Below are positions 42,458 to 53,173 of a stretch of DNA of 64,000 bases, one piece after another (the stretch's first letter is position 1; each line of letters begins with the position of its first letter). The DNA is taken from NCBI GenBank assembly GCA_013115125.1, contig JABANN010000041.1, forward strand, positions 44,762-108,761. The letters are read 5' to 3'. The notes under the pieces are model-generated. The model searched no databases. It saw nothing but the letters and a program-made list of their open reading frames with translations, and was not told where the DNA came from. The DNA comes from Perkinsus olseni (taxonomy: Eukaryota; Perkinsozoa; Perkinsida). A program made the translations under genes and the position numbers.

Positions 42458-44581
42458 ATGACTTCTGATGCTTCTGCTACAGCGAGCAGCGCTACTCATG
42501 TAGTCGAGAGACCGGAGGACCAGCTCATAGATTCTCGTCGAGGCAACAGCTCGCAGTCTCTGATGAGTACACAGATTGAAGGCTGCGTCGCTGAGGGCAC
42601 CACCAAGGTACGTCCGCGCCGGCCAGATCGAACTACTCCCGCGTATTGAAGTCTCCGTTCCATCAGGTCTTGGTCATATACACTGGGGGAACGGTTGGGA
42701 TGCAGCCCGGGCCGGACGGAGCGCTAAGGCCGGTCAAGGGCTTCCTCAATAAGAAGATCAGCGGCCTTGAGGAGCTCAAAAAAACCGGGATGCCCTCGTT
42801 GACGGTACGGCTTCTCCCCTCAGTGGAGAGGCGATATCGTAGTGCTGCTCTAGTAGGTGATAGAGTTCGATGAGTTGATTGACAGCTCCGATGTTACTCC
42901 GAACTGCTGGAAGAAGATGGCGAAAGTAGGTAGAGGGTGCGTCTACCGTGGGACTCGAACGCGAGACTGTGTGTGGTCATCGCAGTGTTCGATGGCTCGC
43001 TTTAATCTCCGTGGGCTCAATGGCCCCTTTGGAGATTCGTGCTCGACTCGGGGGCACTACGGATGTAAATTGAATCGCTAGAATCGGCATTCTTGATGGG
43101 CCGTAGTGCTGGAGATGGCGGTTTTTTCTCGTAAACGCGCGGCTGATGCTGCCTCAGGCGATTGAAGACAATTACTACGACTATGACGGCTTCGTCGTGA
43201 TCCACGGTACGGACACTATGGCCTACAGTGCGAGTGCACTCTCTTTTATGCTGGCCAACCTTGGGAAGCCCGTTGTGTTTACGGGCTCTATCTTACCCTT
43301 TGGGGAGCCTCATAGTGATGCTAGGAGGAATCTTATCATATCTATCCTGCTTGCCGGTGAGAGCGTCAGAAGATACGAAGATTAAAATCTTCGCTGTGCG
43401 CGATTTTGTGTAGGTCTCTGTAGCATACCAGAGGTTTGTATCTTCTTGAATGAACGGCTGCTGCGAGGATGCCGATCTGTTAAGGTGAGACGCCATTAGA
43501 TGTCGCCGCCTCGGATCGAACCCGGGTCTGTTTGATAGGTGGACAGCGGATCCATAGCAGCCTTCGACTCTCCCAACTATCCTCCCCTGGCTACGCTCGG
43601 TGTGGACATTCACTTCAATGAGCATCTTCTATTGCCGCCGCCCAAAGGACGCTTCCATACACACACTCAGATGGAGAGCGCGATCCTCGTTGTTAGACTG
43701 GTAAGCTCACTGTGCCTTGCGAGGCAGCCCCCTCTACGAGGAGCAGTGTAGCCGTCTACTGTGTCGGTAGCGTCACGTGCTTGTCGTGCTTGGTTTGGGC
43801 TCCTCTCAGCGTGTCTCGACTAGGTCCCTGGCTTCGCCGATTTAGAGACTCTGGCTGACAGTGCTGTCCGTGGCGTTGTGCTGCTCCTCTACGGCACAGG
43901 GAATGCTCCTGCTCGCAAGAAGAACTTCGTCTCTTGGTTGGAGAGGTAGCGGATTGGCCCTTCGCCGGTCGTGAACACCAATTTCCGCTAGGCGTGATTG
44001 CGATTGTTCAAAATAGCCGAGCGACATATCTTTGCTAATCGCTAGCGCCACATCCTACTGGAGAGGCGCTCTGTCCATCTATCGCGCTTCTCTCTTCTTC
44101 CCCAATCCGACCGTATCTAGAAAGTACGATAGAATGCTGAAAGAGTGGTATTCTCGCTGGGAACGCCCCATCAGTACCCCTAGCTTCATACTAATCCCTC
44201 GGCCTGAGAAGGCTCCCGATGACGCTATTGTGCCCAGAATTCTCTCTTGGAATTCTCGTTCGGGCAGTTCGGCGCTGGTTGAGGGTTCTGTCATGTATCA
44301 GGTTGATTGACCGTGGAGTAGCAGTGATCGCATGCTCTCAATGTGTGCGAGGGACGGTGGAGCTGAACGCTTATGCAGTCGGGTCCCAGCTGTCGTCGAT
44401 CGGAGTTATTTCCGGCGGCGATATGACGTGCGAGGCTGCCGTTACCAAACTCAGCTACCTTCTCGGACGGGGTCTCTCGCCTAGCCAGATTAGGAGCGCC
44501 TTTAACATGTCCATACGCGGAGAGATCTCTCTGGTAGTAGGGGAAGTCTCTGGGCTCACCATAGGGGTGTTGAATACTTGA
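42458..44581 (+). CDS. type I L-asparaginase
   Basis: ATG 42458 begins a Ser/Thr-rich leader. An intron at 42608-42666 then joins in phase to VLVIYTGGTVGMQPGPDGAL, which has the first catalytic Thr (TGGT). Further exons give VIEFDELIDSSDVTPNCWKK, then after a 232-nt intron (42926-43157) AIEDNYYDYDGFVVIHGTDT with MAYSASALSFMLANL (HGTDT catalytic box), PVVFTGSILPFGEPHSDARR, VDSGSIAAFDSPNYPPLAT and GVVLLLYGTGNAPARK. After a 356-nt intron (43946-44301, SWLER|LIDRGVAVIACSQC) the last exon ends at TGA 44581. Asparaginase hydrolyses Asn to Asp and ammonia. The sequence is of the cytosolic bacterial-type I class, no signal peptide is seen. Two introns are far longer than the local norm. Confidence 0.92.
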
Positions 44582-44943
44582 TTGCTTTCAGAACGGCCGT
44601 CACGACGACCTCTTCAAGGGTTTTGGGGGAGTTGTATCCAAGTTGTGAATAGTAATAGCATGTATACTGGAGCAAGTGGACGGAAGTAGAACTAAAGGAA
44701 AATTCTAAATTCACTCACGGACGGCCCTGCAAAGAGATATCAGGGCTCGTCTCCGACAGACTGTCGGCCCTCAATCACTATTACTACTATTATCTCCCGT
44801 TCCTTGGCCGCAATGCGCAACAGGCCTTTCGCTGCACTGCCTTCGCGTTGCGTTTTCTACTGGTCTCTTGAAAGTGGTTAAAGAACTTGATAGTCTGTAT
44901 ACAAGGCTTCCGTACGAAAGTCTCCATCGCAGTTGTATTTTTA

Positions 44944-45687
44944 ATGATTTTGCGGCGATCTCGAGGTCTTCTGGCGGAGCTAGTTGGTGACCACATACAC
45001 CCCTTCCGCGTCAACGTCACTGGCTTGCACTACGGCACGACGGTGGCAGACGTACGGGCCCTTTTCAGAGGTGTTCAGGCTCGGCTCCCTGGCCTGCACG
45101 GCCTTGCTATTCTTTGAAGGACAGCTAGTGGTGTCAGATTACAAGTCGATTCCTCAAGTTGGCGGGGTTCAGCTGGCGGCGCCGACATCGCGAGACAAAG
45201 GGACTCCGTTCTTCACCGGTCGAGCTTGGGTCACGTTCGAGAATCCTGAGGAGGTGGACGGGTGCAGCACTCGTCGGCTGACCTGCTGTACCTATTTTGT
45301 AGGCCGTCCATGCTTCGGAGGCTATGAATGGGCGGTTCGTCCACAGCGTCGATGGGGGATGGCGGAGGGTGGCGGTGTTTTGCAACTTCTCCGGGCCGAA
45401 GATCGTCAGGTAGGATCGATGGAGTCTCGAGTGCGGTCTTGTGCATGGTAGTGGCGGACGGAGTTGGTCCAGCGCTCTGGGGTGGTCGGTTTTGCGTAGT
45501 GCCGTTGGTTTGTTTCAGGGAGGAAAAGTGGCCACCAGTGCCTGATGAATATCGTTTGCGGAAGGTGACAGCGTTGAAGGCGGTGGGCGGACGGAAGTTC
45601 AATCACTTCCCGATCATGACGTTGAACGAGCAGAAGCATCGCCGTCGATGGAAGATCGGCAATTGGCCGAGAGCTCACAAGGCATGA
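44944..45687 (+). CDS. RRM-domain RNA-binding protein
   Basis: ATG 44944, then HIHPFRVNVTGLHYGTTVAD with VRALF (RNP2-like strand and first helix). After a short intron come VSDYKSIPQVGGVQL and FFTGRAWVTFENPEEVD (RNP1-like strand GRAWVTF). A further exon leads to a basic C-terminus: RLRKVTALKAVGGRKFNHFP, then NEQKHRRRWKIGNWPRAHKA and stop at 45687. One RRM with a basic tail is common in translation or splicing factors. I cannot assign it further. Three short introns are probable and the middle junctions are uncertain. Confidence 0.6.
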
Positions 45688-45689
45688 TG

Positions 45690-47228
45690 TGGGCCTCCTC
45701 TGGTGGAGGAAGTTTCTGAACTGCTATGCGTTGAGTTCGAGTTTGCCGAGGAGGTTCTCGGCAGTACAGTGATAGCCACTGCAACTCGTTCACCGGATCT
45801 AGCCTATTGTCTGTACATGCTCGGCATTATGAAGAGCGAGGTAATCTCGGTATTGGTCGATTCCAGAAAGCTAAGGTCATTCCGTTGAGCTGAATTCTCA
45901 TTCAGCCGCAGAGGAGTTGGGTGACGGCGTTAGTTTGCTTTGGGTATTGTCTCTCTTGCAAGTGCTCATCTCATGACGGTGGAGAGTCGGCGGCGAAGCT
46001 CATGGAAGATCGAAGATTATGAGAACTGTAGTGCTGAGGCGGATGCGCGCCGGGGCTCTGGGGCCTTAGATACCACGCGGTTGCGGAAGGACCATGAACA
46101 ACTCGTGAAGGAGTATGCTCAGTTAAAGTAGTACTGTAAGGCTCGTTTTGGCGTTGTTTCGATGTCGTAGACAGCCACGCTGGGAAGGGGCAGATTCCTT
46201 GCAGGCTACTACCCGTCTCAGATCACTATTCTTTGCGAACCTTCGTACCACGCTCGTGTCTAGGCGGCCGCCTTTGATGAGTTTCCGAAGGGGCTCTTCC
46301 ATTAGCAGACCACGCTCACCATTGGAAACGGTCCGCGAAGAGGCCGATGATATCACCACTACTCCTGTCGTGGAAGATATCAGCAGGACCCCTGTCGTTG
46401 AGGAGATTGACAAGAGCCCCGTCGGGGAGGAGATTGACAGAACCCCCGTCGGGGAGGAGATTGACAGGAGCCCTGTCGCGGAGGAGATTGACAGGAGCCC
46501 CGTCGTGGAGGAGATTAATAGGGCGCCTGTGATGAGGAATGCAGTATCGCCGCCACCATGCGACGCACTCGATGCCTACAGTGTTGTGGACCCTTATGAA
46601 GCGAACCAGCCTTTCTCCAGGGAGAATAATGGACTGGACAGGGAGCTTGGTGAATTGGCAGCAGTTGGAACTTCGGATAGATACTCACCTTCGCTGCGCA
46701 GCTCGGTGGTAGTACATGCTTCGGGATCCTCCGGGTACAGTTCCTATTGCATTGTAGGGCGCTAGCGGAACCAGCTCGAGTCTATCTTTTGCCAACCTCG
46801 GCTCTCTTGAGGAGGACGACGAACCGGAAGTGGCTTCGGCCAGGCGTTCGCTCGCCACGTGTAGCGACTTGACGTCCTACCGATCGGACGGTGACACAGG
46901 AAGCAGTCCTTCGAGCGTAGGAGCGGCATCCTCTCACGCCAATGAGGACGTTAGCGAGGAGGAATGTGACTGGCCCGGCTTGCTATGGTAGCTAGGAGGA
47001 ACCCAAGCAGTGCAGCCTCCGATCTACAGGTTTGCTCCTGAGCCCGCTCGGGCGGTCGGACTAGGCCAGGGTCCCGGTTTCCATCCTGATCGAGTTGGAC
47101 ACCCGGTCGTAGAGAAGGGGGAATATCCGATGTCTCCAGAGTGTCATTCAAGGGAAGATTCTTCTCGACGCGACTCGACTACAACGTGCAGCAGCCTCGA
47201 GTCTTATGTTTCCTCCGAGGATGAGTGA
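45690..47228 (+). CDS. hypothetical gene with coding 27-nt repeat
   Basis: Readable pieces on the plus strand include FEFAEEVLGSTVIATATRSP, a coil-like exon (TTRLRKDHEQLVKEYAQLK), a Ser/Arg stretch (MSFRRGSSISRPRSPLETV), six tandem nine-residue repeats of the type VVEEIDRSP, and a Ser/Glu-rich C-terminus (SLESYVSSEDE) stopping at TGA 47228. Short intron signals lie between them. The protein would be acidic and mostly disordered with regular Ser-Pro sites that could be phosphorylated. No start codon was fixed and the pieces might belong to more than one gene. Another short frame (MSEERRRLASLDGRNRHACI) follows at 47221-47391 and is unassigned. Confidence 0.42.
46364..46525 (+). repeat. six tandem 27-bp coding repeats
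   Basis: Unit of the form CCTGTCGTGGAGGAGATTGA plus CAGGAGC, six copies with a few substitutions each, keeping the reading frame (nine residues per unit: P-V-[VGA]-E-[ED]-I-[DSN]-[RK]-[ST] in register). Adjacent units are more alike than distant ones, as expected from recent slippage or unequal crossing-over. Confidence 0.9.
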
Positions 47229-47686
47229 AGAACGGAGAAGGCTTGCTTCACTTGATGGCCGCAACCGTCACGCATGTATCATTATCAACTCAGCCGGCAA
47301 TGTTGTTCACCGCCGTGTGTTGTGCTCAGTGATGGCCGAGGACCATTCGGCGTCCACGGAATGGTCGTTGGTTTCACGAGGATCTGAGTAGACTTTCTGA
47401 GTAGCTGCGGGGTTCTGCTCGGCTGGTCAGTGTACTCTTGCACCCTCGGATACTTCGAGGGTGGCAAATGGTTCGAGGGATCAACCCGGCTGAGGAGTAT
47501 CCAACAGAGGCTCGTTGCTGCACTAGATTGGTCCTGAGTTGACTCGAACGCTGCTATGCATGTGATATACTCTGGAAGGAGTTACCCGCTCTTCTTGCGA
47601 ATTTTATTGAGTATTTGGGTGATACCCGGGTGGGGGTTGCAGGAGCGAATGACTTGATCAATCGATGAGCAGTTGAATTCCACTGC
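47229..47686. other. mostly non-coding stretch
   Basis: Apart from the short unassigned frame ending at 47391, I see no gene. It separates the repeat-bearing gene from the Ser-rich gene and probably contains untranslated regions. Confidence 0.4.
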
Positions 47687-49665
47687 ATGGCACGACGCTC
47701 CGGCGCAGGAGGGGCTGCAGCAGGGGCGGAGCCGGTTCGAGCGCTAACGTACTACGAGAGTCCACACAAGAAGGGCGCTATGGTCACGGTACTTGTACCG
47801 GGGTATATGGCGAAGGTCGAGAAGACCGTACCGCTGGTAGGCCGAGACGGTTGTTCAGTTCGCTCTACGCATGGTCATTTTTCGAAGCAGGTGAACAAAG
47901 GGGATGTCCTTCAAGCGTACCGAGGACTTCCTACCAATGCCAAGCAGGAGCTGCTCACCATCGTCGATGCAGATTTGGTGTCTCGGATAAACGAGATCGA
48001 TATGGTAGGCCTGACGCTGAGTGTGGCCGGGGTGGAATCTCCTCTTTCAGAATGCAAAGAAGGAGGACCTCCGCGTAATACGGCAGCATCCTAAGCCCAA
48101 GAGGCTTGTGGGCCTCTCAGCCTTCTATGCGTTCAACAGCACCAAACTCATGCAAGGAATTCTCGATTCTTCGGGAGTGCAAGGTGAGAGTGAAGCCCAT
48201 TAGATGTCTTCTCGCCACCCTAGCCCGCTCTCAGCCCTCGCTCACGATCGTAGCGTCAAGCCCGATGTGATGCAGCCTAAGTACCACACGGTGCTCGGCG
48301 ATACCTTGCTGCCGGTAGGCATCTGGATCAGTATGCCCGTCTTGCGAACTCCGTTCTATCAGTTCATCCAAGAACGATGCGAAGATTTCCTCTCCAACAC
48401 TAAGAGAATGCGTTCGAGGATTGTACGGCGAACAGAGGTAGGACTCCCGTGCTTCCAACTCCAAGCCACAGAAGAGACGAGCGGTTCGCAGAAGATCATG
48501 ACTGATAGTCATTGACTATCCAAAACAGCCGGCGTCGCTCGATCATTTCGGTCGTAGACTGCGATTCTTTCTTCCCTCAGCTGTGGTATCGACTGACGGA
48601 CTTCGCCACGAGCGACCCAAGGCATGTGGTGGTCGATGGTATTGTTGCCCAGGCTGTCGAATTCGTAAGGAGAAATGGTCACTGGTCGCAGCAATGATGC
48701 GTTCTGATGTTTTTCAGCGTATACTGAGCGAGTACTATAAAGACAAGTTTGCGTCCCTTCGGAGCAAATACGAGGAGGCATCCCCCACACCCGGCAAGGA
48801 AGCCCAGAGGAAGTCTAACGGTTCGGTATCCACTGACTTCGAGGATCAGCAGCAACAGCGGTCTCGAACAGCCCAGTCCAAAAAGAAACCGAAGCCGAAG
48901 ACCGCCCCGGCTAAGCGACCACCGGCTGCTATCCTTGAGTCGAAAAATGGAGCTACTCTTCCGTCGGTTAGTGCGAAATCAGAACCATCGGCTGCTCGCA
49001 GGGCCCGATCGAAGTCGCGGACGTCTTCCTCCTCTTCCACCTCCCGTTCGTCCTCATCAAGTAGCACTTCATCATCATCCTCCTCCTCAAGTTCCTCTTC
49101 GATTGCCTCGTTCTTGTTCAACGTGATGATGACCTCGGATGAATCTTCATCGGAGACGTCGTTGTCTTCGATGCTATCCGATCTTGAATCGGATGTCCGA
49201 GGCTTCGGGGCCCCGACGCTTCCGCTACGACCACAGTGTCGGGGGCCTCCCATGAAGACCAGTGAAGGCCGAGAAGCTGCCCAGGGTGGCGGATGGCATA
49301 CAGTCAAGAAATCAAGGGCGAAGAAAGGCTCGGTATCTAATGCTTCTGAAGGCCCTAAAGTGTCCGCGTTGATGTCGCCAAGGCGCGCGGCTCGGCGTCA
49401 GGCTGCAGCAAAGGCGGCGGCAGCAGAAGCATCGAGAGCAACAGCAGCAGCAACAGCGGCACCACCACCGTCGCAAATGACGAGGCCCGAGAAGGCTGCT
49501 GCGGTACCGGAGTCTGGGAAGTCTCATGAACCACGTCACGTGAAGCCTGGTTACCCTGAAGAAATGTTAACAGTGAAACGTACTTTCATCCATATTGATG
49601 AGGAGCCTGCTGATGAGTGTCTTCGTTACCATCCAAGCATGCTACCAAAGGAGGCCCCTTTTTGA
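47687..49665 (+). CDS. Ser/Ala/Lys-rich protein, probably nuclear or RNA-associated
   Basis: ATG 47687: a Gly/Ala start, then LTYYESPHKKGAMVTVLVPG and QELLTIVDADLVSRINEIDM. Further exons give KRLVGLSAFYAFNSTKLMQG and, after GTGAGA...CCCTAG, LAHDRSVKPDVMQPKYHTVL with PVGIWISMPVLRTPFYQFIQ, then SIISVVDCDSFFPQLWYRL. The last large exon has a helix (RILSEYYKDKFASLRSKYEE), Lys/Pro-rich basic stretches, a run of about 35 residues that is nearly all Ser, an Ala-rich helix and the ending MLTVKRTFIHIDEEPADE. The short VKxTFIHI-type motif recalls one I associate with alveolate RNA-binding proteins. The folded N-terminal exons are not recognised. Confidence 0.5.
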
Positions 49666-50469
49666 GGTGTCGACCAATGGTTGTTATGCGTCTTGTATAT
49701 CTATGTATTCTTGTCTACGCTTTGTTATGCTCCTCTCGACGCTCAGACTCTTTTGAACAGATCAACGTCGTAACGGGCTCCCGACTGGGAGCATTATCAT
49801 CACCATTACTATACCCTTTCGAGCACACTAGTGTATCTCTGCTACTTCCCCCATAAGGTTGAGAAGCTCAACCCAGGAGCTGCAGTTACTTCCTGTTTAC
49901 CCGCCATTGCCGCCTCCGTCATGTTGAAGATTGGCGGGGGAAGAGCCAGTAGATGCAGGCTGCATCATGCAGCACCTACTTTGTGAAAATTGATCTCGCT
50001 AGTCAGTGTGGTTGGGTTGTCAATGAGAATGCTTTTTGAGAGCGACTGTTAGAACTGTCTAACTCTAGCTGCTTTACAATCTTCAGCTGAACAACTTCTT
50101 TGTATTGACGAGAATTCGTTCTGCGCAGAACACAGTAACTGTCCCGAAGCATGAGGGCCAGGCGGCCGGATGTTCCTGTCCAGTGCAGGCCTCCAGGAGT
50201 CGCTCCTAGAGAGCAGCACTTTCCGTGTGCAAAGAGGAATATGATCTTTCCTCTTTCCGCAGCGAGCCTGCACCACCCTGGATGACGCAGACAGTGCGTC
50301 ACGTAAGACAGAGTACACAAATTGACGCTAGGATATCTGATAGCTAGGGTTGGGGTCACTCAATGCTAGTAATACTAGTGAGACACGGGATAAATGTGAT
50401 CGCAATTAGAAAGGTCTTGTGCATATGTTTTGAGCAGTTGAAGTTTTTGACACCTCCAGTCACTCGAAA
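49666..50469. other. intergenic region before the first cysteine-rich gene
   Basis: About 800 bp. A 59-residue frame with a hydrophobic start (MRLVYLCILVYALLCSS, about 49690) is present but ends without further support. Just before the next gene, CACCTCCAG lies 12 nt upstream of its ATG and could be a splice acceptor. Confidence 0.45.
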
Positions 50470-50928
50470 ATGATGCGCCTCATCTCTTCGTTGTTCGTGC
50501 TTGGCTCAGTCACGGCTGATTGGAGCTACTGCCAGGACTTGTGTGATGCTACTCCTGGTTGCAAGAACTATGGTTGGGGTTCCTATTGCAAGGGTAACGG
50601 CGTATGCTTCGGCCTGCTCGATATGGGTGATGGCGGCTATTGTTTCGAGCCGACTGACGGTTTCAACGGTGGTTACTGCAGCGACAAGGTCTACAGCCCC
50701 GTCTCATGTCCGGTCGTTGATAAGACCTGCGAGGACCTTTGTGCTGAGACCCCTAAGTGCAAGAATTCCAAGTGGGGATCCTATTGCAAGAATTATGTCG
50801 GCCAGCCCGGCCCCTACAAGTGCTTCGGATTGTATCATTCCGACAAGCCTCATCTTTGCTATGAACCTGTTGAGGGTGATAAGTGTGACGAGAGTTCACC
50901 CGTCTATTGTCCGACAGAGATGGACTAA
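50470..50928 (+). CDS. secreted cysteine-rich two-repeat protein, copy A
   Basis: An intronless 152-residue frame. Residues 1-16 form a signal peptide (MMRLISSLFVLGSVTA). The mature part has two related units of about 65 residues: SYCQDLCDATPGCKNYGWGS with YC, VCFGL, YCFEP, YCSDKVYSPVSC, and TCEDLCAETPKCKNSKWGS with YC, KCFGL, LCYEP, KCDESSPVYC. Each unit has eight Cys, giving 16 in all and an even number for disulphides. Acidic overall, no membrane segment. It should be exported. I do not recognise a characterised family, and lectin-like or adhesin-like roles would be guesses. A near-identical copy lies 1.3 kb downstream. Confidence 0.88.
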   Translation: MMRLISSLFVLGSVTADWSYCQDLCDATPGCKNYGWGSYCKGNGVCFGLLDMGDGGYCFEPTDGFNGGYCSDKVYSPVSCPVVDKTCEDLCAETPKCKNSKWGSYCKNYVGQPGPYKCFGLYHSDKPHLCYEPVEGDKCDESSPVYCPTEMD

Positions 50929-52208
50929 ATTGCTATTTGCTATTGATTTTTGATTTCCAGGTGGCGTAGTTAGCTATAATAGTGTATTTTAAGCCCTCGA
51001 TTCATTGTGAGTTGTGATATCCACCTGTTATGTGATTTGTGGCGTTGTGTTGCTGTTAATATCAGATATGTCTTAGTCATCTGGTTCGGTCTGATGCACG
51101 TTAAAGTCTGAGCCCCAACCATCTCGCGTGTACAGCGCTGTACGAAGAAGCTTATGTATAGAGCTGCACGTCTCTTAGTCTACATGAGTTTAGTCGCTAG
51201 TGTTGCTCAATGGCGTTGAGTCCACTCTGGCCGATAGCATGTTTTACCCTGCCGGTGTTCGTTGGTTGGCAGTTTTCAGTAGTAGTAACAACTAGGTATG
51301 TGGAAGGTTGAGTCGTAGAGATTCTCCGGCTTGCATGACGAGATAGGCCTGACAATCATCTGAGCGTTCATCAACATTCAGTGGCTTCTCGTTCAAAGTG
51401 CTCGAATCTCGCGAGGTGGCAAGGAAACGCGAGGTAGATAATAGTTCTGAATACCAACATTCCACAACTATCAGCCATTGTATTGCACCTCGGAGTGGAT
51501 AAGCGGCAGTTCGCCTACCGATGATGCGGTGTATCGAAGCTCATACCTCACAGGTCTTGACCATGCTTCCGCTCTAGCTCGCTTGGGGAGCATTTTTGTG
51601 ATATTTGAAACGTGTAATGCTGGCAAACAGGAAATGTACGCCGAGTCCCGCTCGACGAGTAAGTATAATTTGCGGTCAGATCAGCGACTAGTCAGATTGA
51701 CCACATCAGGCGTCCTCATCGTCACAAAGCGGATACGCTCCTGAAAAACAAAACCAAAAGCGAGCGTTAATCTACCGATCTCCTTCAGTGTTCACTCGGC
51801 GGAGCTCAGGCTTCATGAATCATCTGCCAACCCCAGACTAATCGAGTATTTTTTTGGTAGAAACCGTTATTCCGTACTCACTTAGTCATATATGAAATCT
51901 TTTCGACGTGGTCTTGGCCGAGAGGGAAGAGGTATCACCTTCCTCGACTGCAGCTACCAGGTCCAAGGCTCCTTGGGTACAATCAGGTTCGGAGTGAAAC
52001 GCCGAGCGACAGCACTATGAGCCAGCTGCCCTGCTGAGCTTCTAGAAGACAGCACACAGGCGTAGTCGATGCGCACAAGCGCTATGCTAGCAGTCTCTCA
52101 GTCCTTCAATGGACTAGAATGTCACTTGTCCATTTTTGTAATTGTGCAATCGATTGGGAACTTGCCATAGAAGGAATTTGTCAGGTTTCTTCAAGTTCCG
52201 AGTTTTCC
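50929..52208. other. intergenic region between the two cysteine-rich copies
   Basis: About 1.28 kb. No gene is supported. An 88-residue frame at 51478-51744 has no recognisable features. The flanks of the two copies are not obviously alike, so the duplicated segment seems limited to the coding region. Confidence 0.45.
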
Positions 52209-52667
52209 ATGATGCGCCTCCTCTCATCCTTCTTCATTCTCGGCTCAGTCGCAGCTGACTGGAGCTACTGTCAGGACCTGTGTGATGCTACCCCTGGTTG
52301 CAAGAACTATGGTTGGGGTTCCTATTGCAAGGGTAACGGCGTCTGCTTCGGCCTACTCGATATGGGTGATGGCGGCTATTGTTTCGAGCCGACTGATGGT
52401 TTCAACGGTGGTTATTGCAGCGACAAGGTCTACAGCCCCGTCTCATGTCCGGTCGTTGATAAGACCTGTGAGGACCTTTGTGCTGAGACCCCCAAGTGCA
52501 AGAATTCCAAGTGGGGATCCTATTGCAAGAAGTATGTCGGCCAGCCCGGCCCCTATGTGTGCTTCGGATTGTATCATTCCGACAAGCCTCACCTTTGCTA
52601 TGAACCTGTTGAGGGTGATAAGTGTGATGACAGCTCACCCGTCTATTGTCCTTCCGAAATGGATTAG
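52209..52667 (+). CDS. secreted cysteine-rich two-repeat protein, copy B
   Basis: Paralogue of the gene at 50470. The start was set at ATG 52209 because it aligns with that gene and begins the signal peptide (MMRLLSSFFILGSVAA). An upstream in-frame ATG at 52119 would place 30 extra residues before the signal peptide. The 152-residue product differs from copy A at only 8 positions, 4 of them in the signal peptide. All 16 Cys and both internal repeats are kept. The mature N-terminal unit is identical in protein sequence. A pyrimidine-rich TTTCTTCAAG lies upstream as a possible acceptor. Confidence 0.88.
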   Translation: MMRLLSSFFILGSVAADWSYCQDLCDATPGCKNYGWGSYCKGNGVCFGLLDMGDGGYCFEPTDGFNGGYCSDKVYSPVSCPVVDKTCEDLCAETPKCKNSKWGSYCKKYVGQPGPYVCFGLYHSDKPHLCYEPVEGDKCDDSSPVYCPSEMD

Positions 52668-53173
52668 GCTCTTCCCCTATGGATATGAGTAGCTTCAAGA
52701 CGCCCTTCGTAGTTCTAGAGTGGGCTCTCCTAAGTTGTGTTTTCAAAACTCTGGGGTGTAGTGTTGGCGATTAGGATGTGGGTTAGAAAGGCGGGACTGG
52801 GGTTTGCAATGTGGGAGAGTAAACGAGTTTAGATAGTCGTGAATCAACTCGCATGATATTTTCATGTAGATCGAATGGCATCCGAACGGAGTTTCAACCT
52901 CATGCTTGTTCGCTGTACTGAACCTAGTAAATAGAGACTCTATTATAGAGTCAGTGAGGTGGGTATGGTTGAACTCGATTGAAAATACGCCGGATGATCG
53001 AGGGGGGGGGAGCAGGGCAAGAATGTTGGTTGCGGATTGCTACTGCAGTGTGTGAATTGTCATGAACTTGGGTAAGAGGAGGAAAGGCCGCCCCCCGCCG
53101 ATCGACACCGATTTGTATTCGCCCGCCCGGTCTACAGGCAGTGAAGATCTGAGGTAGCCGAGGTTGCCTTGGG
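52668..53173. other. intergenic region
   Basis: About 500 bp with no recognised gene. It contains an eight-base G run at about 53003-53010 and a direct ACTCTATTATAGAGT-type palindrome near 52937-52951. Confidence 0.45.

Noticed and set aside
42926-43530. tRNA B-box-like motifs (GTTCGAGTCC and GGGTTCGATCC on the minus strand)
   Set aside because: No cloverleaf can be drawn around either: T stems do not pair and A box and anticodon arms are missing. Perhaps SINE remnants, but unsupported.
51478-51744. 88-codon plus-strand frame between the two cysteine-rich genes
   Set aside because: No motif, no signal peptide, no link by splicing to either neighbour.
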